Part shown: positions 50,265-58,288 of the stretch, piece by piece
How the letters are laid out: every line of letters begins with the position of its first letter
Position numbering within the stretch: the first letter of the stretch is position 1
Source: Micromonospora phaseoli
Lineage (GTDB): Bacteria; Actinomycetota; Actinomycetes; Mycobacteriales; Micromonosporaceae
Length of the DNA: 64,000 bases
Assembly: GCF_900109115.1 (NCBI RefSeq)
Contig: NZ_FNYV01000008.1
Location: forward strand, 124,001 to 188,000
Direction of reading: 5' to 3'
Notes under the pieces: model-generated
What the model was told of the DNA's origin: nothing
Database searches by the model: none
The model's input: only the letters and a program-made list of their open reading frames with translations
Translations under genes and position numbers: made by a program

Positions 50265-51809
50265 TCAGTGCTCGTGTTCTGCGGTGAGATCCTTGTTCGC
50301 GGCTGCACCTCGGAGTGTGACGAGGGCCCAGATCGCGGTGAGGACCATGATCCCTGCACCGGCGATGCCGGCGACGGTGATCGCGTCGGTGAACGCGGCG
50401 CTGGCGATCTCGAGGATGGAGGTTCCGGTGCTGCCATCGACCTCGCTGGCAACCAGCAGGGCCTCTGCCATCGTCGAAGATGCCCGTTCGGCAAGGGACG
50501 CCGGCAGATCGAGTGCATCGGTTCCGGCCGTGACAGCCCTGGTGTACCAGGCGACGAGCACCCCGCCCAGTACGGCCGTCCCCAGCGTCGTGCCGATCTC
50601 GTAGGCGGTCTCTGAGGTTGCGGCAGCTTGCCCGGCTCGTTCGGGCCTGATGGAGCTCATGATGATGTCATTACTTAGCGTAAGTCCGATTCCGGCACCG
50701 AGTGAGACCAGTGCGAGCGAGGTCGCGACCAGGACGGGACTCGATGTCGGTGTCAGGAAGATGGTCAGCCCGAAGCCGATGGCGGCGATCAGGAGTCCGA
50801 CGGAGATGACGTATGCGGGAAGGACGCGCTTGACAAGAGCTGTCGCGACGAATCCAGCGGTGCCGGCGAGGATTGCCTGGGGTATGAGCCAGACGGACGC
50901 CTCGAGTGGATTGAGGCCGAGCACGAGTTGAAGGTGCTGGACGAGTGCGACCAGCGCGCCGACCATCGCGAAGATCGACAGCAGATCCCCGATGACAGCT
51001 CCACGGAAGTACCGCACCTTGAAGAGCCTGACCTCCATGAGCGGCGTCGGGAGTGCGAGTTGTCTGCGCACGAAAAGGACGACCGCGATCAGGCCGACGA
51101 TGAGGGCAGCGATCGCGAGACCGATGTCTTTGCCAGCGGCGAGGGTCTTGATGGCGTAGACCACGCCGATCATGCCCACGAAGGAGAACGCGACACTGAG
51201 GGTGTCGATCTTGTGCAGCTCGGGATTACGGCTCTCGGGCAGCAGGAGTGGGCCAAGGATCAGGAGAAGCAACATCACGGGGATGTTCATCAGGAAGGCG
51301 GCCTGCCAGCTGAACGTCTCGATGACCCAGCCACCGATGATCGGTCCGACCGCCGCGCCGACCGACGCCATCGCGCCCCACACGGCCATCGCGTAACGGC
51401 GCTGCTGCCGGTCGAGGAACATGTTGCGCACCAGCGACAGCGTCGACGGCATCATGATCGCACCGCCCACGCCCAGGAGAGCACGGGCGCCGATCAGCAT
51501 CCACGGCGATGTGGCCAGCGCGCCGGTCACGGATGCGATCGCGAAGACGACGGCGCCGATGAGCAGGTTGCGTCGCCGACCGAACCGATCACCCACCGTG
51601 CTCATGGCCACGAGCAGGCCGGCGAGCACGAGCGAGTAGATGTCGATCATCCACAGCTGCTCGATACCTGTGGGGCTCAGCTCGGCGGAGATCGCGGGCA
51701 GGCCCAGAATCAGGACGGTGCCGTCGATCGTGATCAGCAGCAGCGGCAGGACGAGGACGGCGAGACCGATCCAGGTCCTGGCTGTGGCCTTGGGAGGGGC
51801 GTCAAGCAT
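50265..51809 (-). CDS. MFS drug exporter, DHA2 (14-TM) type
   Basis: The protein has 514 residues from ATG 51809, which is preceded by GAGGAG at five bases. Fourteen hydrophobic helices are expected: helix 1 WIGLAVLVLPLLLITIDGTV carries the D-G-T-V motif of DHA2 exporters; motif A is G-D-R-F-G-R-R-R between helices 2 and 3; motif C is G-P-I-I-G-G in helix 5. It resembles QacA/LfrA/SmvA cation exporters. It is preceded on the same strand by a TetR gene, and both promoters carry the same 25-bp element, so TetR control is likely. Confidence 0.93.
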   Translation of the reverse strand: MLDAPPKATARTWIGLAVLVLPLLLITIDGTVLILGLPAISAELSPTGIEQLWMIDIYSLVLAGLLVAMSTVGDRFGRRRNLLIGAVVFAIASVTGALATSPWMLIGARALLGVGGAIMMPSTLSLVRNMFLDRQQRRYAMAVWGAMASVGAAVGPIIGGWVIETFSWQAAFLMNIPVMLLLLILGPLLLPESRNPELHKIDTLSVAFSFVGMIGVVYAIKTLAAGKDIGLAIAALIVGLIAVVLFVRRQLALPTPLMEVRLFKVRYFRGAVIGDLLSIFAMVGALVALVQHLQLVLGLNPLEASVWLIPQAILAGTAGFVATALVKRVLPAYVISVGLLIAAIGFGLTIFLTPTSSPVLVATSLALVSLGAGIGLTLSNDIIMSSIRPERAGQAAATSETAYEIGTTLGTAVLGGVLVAWYTRAVTAGTDALDLPASLAERASSTMAEALLVASEVDGSTGTSILEIASAAFTDAITVAGIAGAGIMVLTAIWALVTLRGAAANKDLTAEHEH

Positions 51810-51861
51810 CAAGACTCCTCGTCGACAGTCGGATGGCGGGCGGTCCCCCAACAAGCTACCG

Positions 51862-51886
51862 TCCAGATGGTCGGTTAAACAACACA
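51862..51886. promoter_or_regulatory. Duplicated TetR box, copy before the MFS gene
   Basis: Shares CCAGATGGTCG and ACAACACA with the copy at 52720-52744: 21 of 25 positions match in the same orientation. An overlapping inverted repeat ACAACAC-N8-GTGTTGT spans 51879-51900. The two elements are in the promoter regions of the exporter and of the regulator. Confidence 0.75.
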
Positions 51887-52104
51887 CGAGCTAGTGTTGT
51901 ACGGCACGCTCGTTCGAAAATGGCCGTCACGGAACGAGGTTCGAGGGATGCCCGGAAGCCGCTCGGAGACGACCCCGGGCAGGGGGGACAAGCCTCGTGG
52001 GATCGACGGCCCCCGGTTCGCGGTGAGGCACGCCGGGACCGGCTCAGAACTGGAAGGGTCTGCTGCACCGACAGGCACACCAGACCCGAAGGGTCACCAA
52101 AGGG

Positions 52105-52701
52105 TCAGATGGGCGTGTGGAAGGTGCCATCCGTGGCGAGTTCAAGCAGGAGCCGGCAAGCCGTCGCGATGCTCGCTGCATCCTCTTCTCCATGCAGGGC
52201 CGCGACGGCGATACCCTCGGCGGCCCGGCGCACGATCTGGATGCGCTCGGCACTCAGCCCATCAGCGGCGAACTGCTCGCTCCACCACACGTTGCGCTCT
52301 TTCACGACTGCGGCGATCGCGGGGTCCGCGTACAGGCTGTTCCAGATCGGCGCTGAAGTGAAGTCGTGCGCAGCTGCGGCGTCGGTGCTTTCTGCGCAGA
52401 GTGCGCGAACGTAGGCACGGAGCATCTTGCCGGGGTAGTTCTCCGACAGGTCCAGGTGGCTGAGTACCGCCTCCCGGAAGCGTTCGTACACATCTTCCAC
52501 TACGGCGATCACCAGCTGATCGCGACTGCCGAAGTGGTGGATCAAGCCGCTCTTTGACACACCGGCGGCCGAAGCGACCTGGGCCAAAGTGATGGCGGCG
52601 CCTCGCTCCAGGATCATTGGAGTGGCGGCATCGAGCACTGCCCGCCGTGTGCGCTCAGCGTTCCGCGTCTGTCGCCGCTCAGTCACCGGATCGCCCGCCA
52701 C
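52105..52701 (-). CDS. TetR-family transcriptional regulator
   Basis: The protein has 198 residues. The N-terminal TetR helix-turn-helix is textbook: RRAVLDAATPMILERGAAIT, then L-A-Q-V-A-S-A-A-G-V-S-K-S-G-L-I-H-H-F-G-S-R-D. The C-terminal all-helical domain forms the ligand pocket and dimer. It lies upstream of the MFS exporter in the same direction with a 295-bp spacer, and the duplicated operator suggests that it represses both itself and the exporter, released by the exported compound. GTG start (alternative GTG at residue 6). Confidence 0.94.
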   Translation of the reverse strand: MAGDPVTERRQTRNAERTRRAVLDAATPMILERGAAITLAQVASAAGVSKSGLIHHFGSRDQLVIAVVEDVYERFREAVLSHLDLSENYPGKMLRAYVRALCAESTDAAAAHDFTSAPIWNSLYADPAIAAVVKERNVWWSEQFAADGLSAERIQIVRRAAEGIAVAALHGEEDAASIATACRLLLELATDGTFHTPI

Positions 52702-52719
52702 ACATCGACTCCACTATTG

Positions 52720-52744
52720 ACCAGATGGTCGATAATACAACACA
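52720..52744. promoter_or_regulatory. Duplicated TetR box, copy before the TetR gene
   Basis: Contains the dyad GACC-AGAT-GGTC within the shared 25-bp element, immediately upstream of the TetR start. The second copy is at 51862-51886. Confidence 0.75.
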
Positions 52745-53259
52745 AACGAACGGTCGATTGAACCGCCGCGTCGGTACGCGCCCTGATGGCCGAGAACCTG
52801 CGCCGGCAACGGCTCGCCCCGACCTCACCTCCGACGCGTCCCGCGCGCCTGGTGTCGGGAAGATCCTCATCAGGCACCCCGAGGTTCGGTTTGTACCCAA
52901 CGTCCGGTGGTGTGATTCGAACGGTCAGCGGTCGACCCACCCGCTGCCGGGTTGCAGGACCGCCTCTCGCAGTGAGCCCGTGTGCCCACCGGGTACTCCA
53001 GGTCGGCGACAATCTGGCTGAAGTCCGCACGGCTCGCGGGTATCGGTCTCGTGGACGTAGAGCGGTCGACCCGAAGTCGGGCCGGCCCCGATCGCCCGCG
53101 CTGACGCCGGCCTGGCCCGCCACGCCCGACCGGCCGCACGGACCCGTTGCAGCGCCGACAGACCTCAGTCGGCCGTCCGCCCTCCTACCGGGCCTGCGGC
53201 TACCTATTGTCATAACGACGCAGTAAATCCGAGTGACTGCCGTCTGCTGGACGACTTAC
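52745..53259. other. Gene-free spacer, about 515 bp
   Basis: Open frames on both strands are Arg/Pro-rich and without family-like sequence. I examined a T-loop-like TTCGAATC on the - strand near 52913 and rejected it as a tRNA. Confidence 0.45.
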
Positions 53260-53265
53260 AGGAGG
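53260..53265 (+). promoter_or_regulatory. Ribosome binding site that fixes a TTG start
   Basis: AGGAGG, five bases before TTG 53271, an unusually strong site for a rare start codon. Confidence 0.75.
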
Positions 53266-53270
53266 CCATT

Positions 53271-53645
53271 TTGGGCATCAAAGATCGACCCGAAGGTATC
53301 AGCCATACCGCGGTCGAGGCAGCGCCAGGATTGTGGCGGATAGATTTGCAGAAACATGATCTCAGTATTCCCGGCTGGGAGGTCGTCCAGACGCGTGTGG
53401 AGTTCACGCCGGAGTCGCCGCCATTCAAGCACTCCCACCCCGGCGAGGAGATCATTCTAGTGCTGCAAGGATCGCTCGAGTATCAGATCGATGGCCGGCC
53501 GCCAGTGGTATGCAGGACCGGCGACGCTCTGACAGTCCCCTATGGCGTCCATCACCAGGCACGAAATGTTGGCGACGACATCGCGGTTGAACTGGCCACC
53601 TACGTCGTCGAAAAGGGAAAACCGCTCCTAACCAAGATCGAGTGA
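53271..53645 (+). CDS. Cupin-domain protein
   Basis: The protein has 124 residues. The cupin barrel is clear: F-K-H-S-H-P-G-E-E-I-I-L-V-L-Q-G has the His-x-His...Glu metal motif 1, then E-Y-Q-I-D-G and AVPYGVHHQARNVGD (as GDALTVPYGVHHQARN) has the second His of motif 2. All metal ligands are present, unlike the cupin at 21476. It may be a small dioxygenase, isomerase or sensor. TTG start with AGGAGG. It is monocistronic; the substrate is unknown. Confidence 0.88.
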   Translation: MGIKDRPEGISHTAVEAAPGLWRIDLQKHDLSIPGWEVVQTRVEFTPESPPFKHSHPGEEIILVLQGSLEYQIDGRPPVVCRTGDALTVPYGVHHQARNVGDDIAVELATYVVEKGKPLLTKIE

Positions 53646-53816
53646 ATAAGGCGATCTAAACAATATTCACCCACCGCGCCGACCCTGCGGGGCATCGAGG
53701 CACTGTGCGCGTCCACGGGTAGCGCCAACGGCCGCTCACTGCGCTGGCGAGTCGCAGGAGCAGATGACAATCGAACTGCGGTGTCGGACAGCTCACCGCC
53801 TCGCTTGCTCGCTCCG

Positions 53817-54671
53817 TCAGGCCGGGGAGGACGAGAGCGCCTCGGCGATCATCCGGTGGCCCTGGGCCTCGAACGACCCGTCGCCTACTCGGTACGCCCA
53901 GGCTGCGGTGCCGATCGCCTGACGGACCCGGGTGCGGTGCCACCCGTCCGCCTCGCGGGGATCGCTCCCGTACCCGTCAAGAAAGGCTGCCTCGAGCCTC
54001 GGGTCGCGGCGGAAGTCCTGGACGGCAAGTCGGGCGAAGTCCGTGAACGCCGGCCGAATCTCCGCGCGACCGAAGTCGATGACGCCCACCGCCTCGTCAT
54101 GGACCAGCCAGTTGCGGGGCTGCCAGTCCCCATGGGTGGGCACGAGGGTCGCGGGCGGAGTCGGCCAAGCGGCGATCTCGGCTCGTAGTCGCTCCACGAT
54201 GGTCGCCGCGATCCGGTGTGGCCTGCCGAGCCACGCCAGTGACTTCTCGTTCTCGCGCCCCTCGTAGTCGTCGTCCGTGACGGCAGTCTGGGCGTGCAAC
54301 AGGGCCAGCAGCTCACCTGCCTGCGCATAGATCGCGGGATCGTCGGCGTGCTTGCTGCCCAGCACCAACTCACCGGGCAGGTACCGGGTGACGAGGAGCT
54401 TCGCATCCGCGCTGCCATGCACCAGAGTCGGCGCGCGGCCCCTGCTGGTCCACGGACCCAGCCAGTTGAGATGGGCGTGGATCTCTCGCTCGATGTGATG
54501 GTCGCCGTCGCCGCCGGCTTTGACGATGAGACGTGACCCGGCATGGGTCATCTCGAGGACAGTGGTCTCCACCAAGCCCCAGCTGTGGTCCCGCTCGACG
54601 GTCGCGCCCGGAAGCCACCGGTCCACCAGTGCCCGCTGATGCGGAGAGAGGTTTCCGAACGCAGAAGTCAC
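53817..54671 (-). CDS. Aminoglycoside phosphotransferase-family kinase
   Basis: The protein has 284 residues from GTG 54671. The catalytic loop is T-H-G-D-W-Q-P-R-N-W, with His, Asp and Asn in place, and V-I-D-F-G-R-A-E supplies the metal Asp. The N-lobe is short. Trp after HGD (H-G-D-W) is typical of the homoserine- or fructosamine-like branch and of phosphotransferases of unknown specificity. A single-gene unit. It shares only core motifs with the other APH-like genes of the window. Confidence 0.85.
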   Translation of the reverse strand: MTSAFGNLSPHQRALVDRWLPGATVERDHSWGLVETTVLEMTHAGSRLIVKAGGDGDHHIEREIHAHLNWLGPWTSRGRAPTLVHGSADAKLLVTRYLPGELVLGSKHADDPAIYAQAGELLALLHAQTAVTDDDYEGRENEKSLAWLGRPHRIAATIVERLRAEIAAWPTPPATLVPTHGDWQPRNWLVHDEAVGVIDFGRAEIRPAFTDFARLAVQDFRRDPRLEAAFLDGYGSDPREADGWHRTRVRQAIGTAAWAYRVGDGSFEAQGHRMIAEALSSSPA

Positions 54672-54880
54672 AGCGGTGATCCTATGAGCTGAACGACTGG
54701 ACTCTCGAACAGCAGGTGACGAGCGCGTAGCTGGCATTCGACAAGCCACGCCCCTACCGACGCCGGTTGCCCGGGGGATGTTTCTTGGCCGTTCGCCCGA
54801 ATTCCTTCCCCATGGCCGTTCGCGCCACGAGCCAGTTGTCGTGGCGCGAACGAGCGCAGTCCGCGATACCCTTGCCGTAT

Positions 54881-55168
54881 ATGGCTACCTATCGCAGCGC
54901 CTCAGTCCTTCTCTCCTCCGACGGCACCAGGACCCCCGGCACCGCCGCGCTCTTCGCCGAGCCCGCCCGCAAGGGTGGGACCCCACCGTGGGCAGGCGAC
55001 TTCCGACCCGCCAACAGCGCCGGCAACGGCCCCAAGAACGCGGTCGGAAAGACCTTTACGTTGGAGCTGCCCGACGGCAGCACCGGCAAGGTCGTGGTCC
55101 AGAGCCTCAAGCGCGGGAAGGGCGGCGTCGTGCTGGCGTTGATGGGCGAGGACGCGCCACCCTTCTGA
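54881..55168 (+). CDS. Small conserved hypothetical protein, 95 aa
   Basis: The 95-residue protein begins M-A-T-Y-R-S-A-S-V-L-L, has a Gly/Pro-rich middle (PPWAGDFRPANSAGNGPK) and ends with a strand-rich part (FTLELPDGSTGKVVVQSLKR). No membrane segment and no recognised family. The ATG at 54881 is preferred to longer frames because the upstream residues are Arg/Pro-rich noise. Composition supports a real small gene but not a function. Confidence 0.55.
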   Translation: MATYRSASVLLSSDGTRTPGTAALFAEPARKGGTPPWAGDFRPANSAGNGPKNAVGKTFTLELPDGSTGKVVVQSLKRGKGGVVLALMGEDAPPF

Positions 55169-55431
55169 TCGGGCCCTGAGCCGCCACCGGCTGGAGACGG
55201 CCGGTGTACAACCCTGCCGAGGCGCCAGGCACGGCCGGGGTCGCCTGCTCTGCCCCGCCGCGTTCGCCGACGCCTCGCCGACATCGACGTGGATCTCCAC
55301 GTCGGGCACCGACAGCAGCCCGATAGAGTACGGACAGCACACGCGCCGAAAGAACGCCGGGGTACGGCGTCGGGCAACTGCAGGCAGGATCGTTGTCCTC
55401 ACACCGGCAGGGCGGGCAGGAGAGTCGACAG

Positions 55432-56478
55432 GTGGAGGGGCTCAGCCGCACGCAACGGCCACTGGACCATGGCCAGGTGCAGTGGTTCGTTGCCTCGTCC
55501 TTCGGGGCAGGCCACCGGGTCGTGGACAGCGAACCCATCCTGGGCGGTGGCTTCGCGACGGTGTGGCGGGTGGCGCTCGACGACGGGCGCGAGGTCGTAC
55601 TGAAGGTGTCGCCACCTCCCGACGCACCGCTGCTTCGGTACGAGCAGGGCATCGCCGGGGCGGAGGCCCGATACTTCCGCCTGGTCGCCGCACGCGCGCC
55701 CCGGGTGCCGGTGCCGCCACTGCTGCACCACGGCAAGGATCCGGAACACGGCGAGTGGCTGTTCACCGGCCTGCTGCCCGGACGATCACTGCGGGCGTGG
55801 GCGGAGTCCGGGCAGTCCCTCGACGACGCCCCGGTCCGATACGACTTCGGCGCAGCCGTCGCCGCGCTGCACACGGTGACCGGCGACCGCTACGGGTACG
55901 ACGGTGGCCGGGCGAGCGGTGCGACGTGGCGGGAAGCCTTCTGCGCCATGCTCGACGCCCTGCTCGCCGACGCGGTGGACTGGGAGGTGCGGCTGCCGGC
56001 CTCGCCGGCGCAGATCCGGGAGTTGCCCGAGCGGTACGCCTGGACCCTGGACCAGGTACGGCGGCCGGCGCTGCTGCACTTCGACGGCTGGGACGGCAAC
56101 GTGCTCGCCGAACCCGTCACCGCCGGTGCCCTGCGCCTACGCGGAATCGTCGACGGTGAGCGGTTCCTGTTCGGGGATCCGCTGATGGACCTCGTGTCGC
56201 CGCTGCTGTACCAACGGGCGGAGGACAACGCCGACCACCCCTTCCTACGCGGCTACCGGGAGGCCGCCGTCGATCCGTTGGTCTTGGACGAGGCCGCCCG
56301 ACGCCGGCTCAGCCTCTACCGTCTGCACCTGTACCTGTTGATGACGGTAGAGATGCCGAGCCGTGGGATCACCCGGGAGTCCCGCCCGGATCGGTTCGAG
56401 CGACTGGCCGATCTGTTGGATCAGGAGCTGCTCGAGCTCTCGGTGGAGACGCCGTCGGGTCGACAGGCCTCCGGGTGA
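55432..56478 (+). CDS. APH-family kinase
   Basis: The protein has 348 residues from GTG 55432. The N-lobe reads ILGGGFATVWRVALDDGREV, then V-V-L-K-V (ATP-binding Lys); the catalytic loop is L-L-H-F-D-G-W-D-G-N-V-L, an H-x-D-x4-N with Phe in place of Gly; the DFG-like metal motif is G-I-V-D-G-E-R-F. It is a distinct, larger branch of the APH fold. It ends 58 bp inside the convergent FAD-monooxygenase gene. Substrate unknown. Confidence 0.85.
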   Translation: MEGLSRTQRPLDHGQVQWFVASSFGAGHRVVDSEPILGGGFATVWRVALDDGREVVLKVSPPPDAPLLRYEQGIAGAEARYFRLVAARAPRVPVPPLLHHGKDPEHGEWLFTGLLPGRSLRAWAESGQSLDDAPVRYDFGAAVAALHTVTGDRYGYDGGRASGATWREAFCAMLDALLADAVDWEVRLPASPAQIRELPERYAWTLDQVRRPALLHFDGWDGNVLAEPVTAGALRLRGIVDGERFLFGDPLMDLVSPLLYQRAEDNADHPFLRGYREAAVDPLVLDEAARRRLSLYRLHLYLLMTVEMPSRGITRESRPDRFERLADLLDQELLELSVETPSGRQASG

Positions 56479-57650
56479 CCTGCCAGCTCCGGCCAATCAA
56501 GGTGGTAGCGGTTGACGTCCTCGGAGGCGGCCACGCCAGCTTGGATGAACATTCCCAGCACAGCGTCACGAGCCCGCCGCGCGCGCGGGGCAGTCGGAAA
56601 CTTCAGGCTGCCGGTACGGCGGGTCAGCCCGGCAACCATCGTCACCCGGGGCTCACGCAGCTGTTGAAAGCTGACAAGCGCGTCGCTGATGTCGTCGGCA
56701 GTGTCGAGACACCGTGCCAGGACCAGGGCGTCCTCCAGCGCCATGGAAGCGCTCTGCCCGTCGTGCGGCGGCATCGCGTGGGCCGCGTCGCCGATCAGGC
56801 AGACCCGCCCTCGGCTCCACCGTGAGGGTGGGTCAAGGTCGTACACCGGCCACCGGATGACCGTGCCCGTGCTGGCTTCGATGATGTCGGAGATCGGCCG
56901 GTGGTCGGAGCGGTGCAGCTCGACGAGGCGGGTTCGCCACCGATCCACGGGGTCCGCCCGCGGTCCCGCCGCGAGATCCTCTTCCCCGGCGAGCATGCTC
57001 TGGAACCAGACCACCTCGCCGCCCGGTAGTGCCTGGTGGCCGAAGAATGCGTGGTTGCCGAACGTCAGCCGCAGCACCCCATCCGGTGCGATCCCGTCGA
57101 CCCGCGGTGCCGAACCACCCCCGTCGAGTACCCCGGTGAACCGTGCCGACGGGTGCTCGGGGAACATCAAGCGACGAGTGCGGGAGTGCACGCCGTCGGC
57201 ACCGATCAACAGGTCACCGGTGTGACTCGACCGGTCTGCGAGGGTGGCGACGGCCCCGCCCACCCCGTCATCGCATAGCCCGACCATCCGCGCGTCGTGG
57301 ATGATCCGGACGCCGGCACGACGGGCTGCCTCGCGCAGTGCCCCACCGAGCCGGTCACGACGGATCAGCGTGCTCGCCTGGTTGTTGCTGCCGATCTCCC
57401 GCCCCCGGTGGTCGTGGAAGGAGATGCGGTGGGTGGCCGTGCCGACGGCCTCCACCGCCGGAAGGATCCCCAGGCCACGTAGCACGGTGCGGCCGTTGTC
57501 GGCCAAGCTGAAGTACGACCCCAGCGGTTGCTCGCGCTCCGGTCGGGCCTCGAGGAGCGTCACGCGCCACCCGATCCGGCGCAGGACCAATCCGACGGCC
57601 GTTCCGGCGATGCCGGCACCGACCACAAGGGCATGTGGGTGCCCGGTCAC
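56421..57650 (-). CDS. FAD-dependent monooxygenase (PHBH fold)
   Basis: The protein has 409 residues from GTG 57650. FAD fingerprint V-V-G-A-G-I-A-G-T-A-V, then L-L-E-A-R-P (ribose-binding acid), D-L-L-I-G-A-D-G-V-H (DG motif) and C-L-I-G-D-A-A-H-A-M-P-P (GD motif). The central part carries ESTGTVIRWPVYDLDPP (as EASTGTVIRWPVYDLD). It is of the class A hydroxylases that act on aromatic or polyketide substrates. It is divergent from, and next to, the condensation-enzyme operon, and may be a tailoring enzyme of that locus. Convergent overlap with the kinase gene is 58 bp. Confidence 0.88.
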   Translation of the reverse strand: MTGHPHALVVGAGIAGTAVGLVLRRIGWRVTLLEARPEREQPLGSYFSLADNGRTVLRGLGILPAVEAVGTATHRISFHDHRGREIGSNNQASTLIRRDRLGGALREAARRAGVRIIHDARMVGLCDDGVGGAVATLADRSSHTGDLLIGADGVHSRTRRLMFPEHPSARFTGVLDGGGSAPRVDGIAPDGVLRLTFGNHAFFGHQALPGGEVVWFQSMLAGEEDLAAGPRADPVDRWRTRLVELHRSDHRPISDIIEASTGTVIRWPVYDLDPPSRWSRGRVCLIGDAAHAMPPHDGQSASMALEDALVLARCLDTADDISDALVSFQQLREPRVTMVAGLTRRTGSLKFPTAPRARRARDAVLGMFIQAGVAASEDVNRYHLDWPELAGHPEACRPDGVSTESSSSS

Positions 57651-57928
57651 GTCGAACTCGTCTCGGTCGGGCCATCGATCGGACAGTTGGCATCCATTTG
57701 TTCCCCCGTATCCCCCGCGCCAATGGCGTGCTGCAGCCCGAACGGTATCCACGTAGGTCACAGTGGTCAAACCACCACGGTCAATCGACCGGAGGCTTGA
57801 CAAGCCTGCCGAGGTTGGCAAGACTTGGCCCGTCCTGCTAACACCGAGGCGGGGCCATGGCACGGGGGAATCGGTTTCATTAGCTTGCATTCGCCTGTGC
57901 GCGGCTCCAGGGCCATCATTGAGAGCTC

Positions 57929-57942
57929 ATCCGTAAACGGAT
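57929..57942. promoter_or_regulatory. Short dyad in the divergent spacer
   Basis: ATCCG-N4-CGGAT, in the 640-bp region between the monooxygenase and the condensation gene. A regulator half-site is possible; nothing else supports it. Confidence 0.35.
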
Positions 57943-58171
57943 ACCGCCGCGTCGGGTGAGGTAGTCCCTGTTCGTCCGGCAGACGCTCGCGGCCCTGCTG
58001 CGGGAAGACCTGCGGAAAACTAGGACAACCGACACACGACTCGGTCATTCATTGCGCGGACTGCTGCCAATGATTCCAACCGTCGTCCGACGGTTGGCGC
58101 GCAGTGCATCCCTAAGCACAGCGCAGGCCTACCCTCAATTCCGGCGTCGATGCTTGAGGGGAGGTGGCGCA

Positions 58172-58195
58172 ATGAAGGGCAACTCGGCCGGCTGA
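58172..58195 (+). CDS. Seven-codon leader ORF
   Basis: ATG AAG ... TGA encodes M-K-G-N-S-A-G and follows GGGGAGG at seven bases. The peptide is too short for a family call. It precedes the 17-bp hairpin and the condensation gene and may be an attenuator leader. Confidence 0.45.
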   Translation: MKGNSAG

Positions 58196-58216
58196 CCGCA
58201 TTAATCTCCTATCGCG

Positions 58217-58256
58217 TCGATGAGCGTGCGCCGCCATGACGGCGCACGCTCATCGA
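58217..58256 (+). promoter_or_regulatory. 17-bp perfect hairpin in the 5' leader
   Basis: Arms 58217-58233 and 58240-58256 are perfect complements around CCATGA. The hairpin lies between a tiny leader ORF and the condensation-gene ribosome binding site, with no T-run. It could be an attenuator, mRNA stabiliser or operator. Confidence 0.75.
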
Positions 58257-58288
58257 TGGCGCATATGTCCAAATCGGAAGGAACTCAC

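Noticed and set aside
52870..52960. tRNA-like T-loop TTCGAATC on the - strand
   Set aside because: The flanking bases do not pair to a 5-bp T stem, and no anticodon arm or acceptor stem could be laid out.
58172..58195. The seven-residue ORF as a RiPP precursor for the nearby ATP-grasp enzyme
   Set aside because: ATP-grasp ligases can modify peptides, but M-K-G-N-S-A-G is too short for leader plus core and the ATP-grasp gene is in another operon; an attenuator leader fits better.
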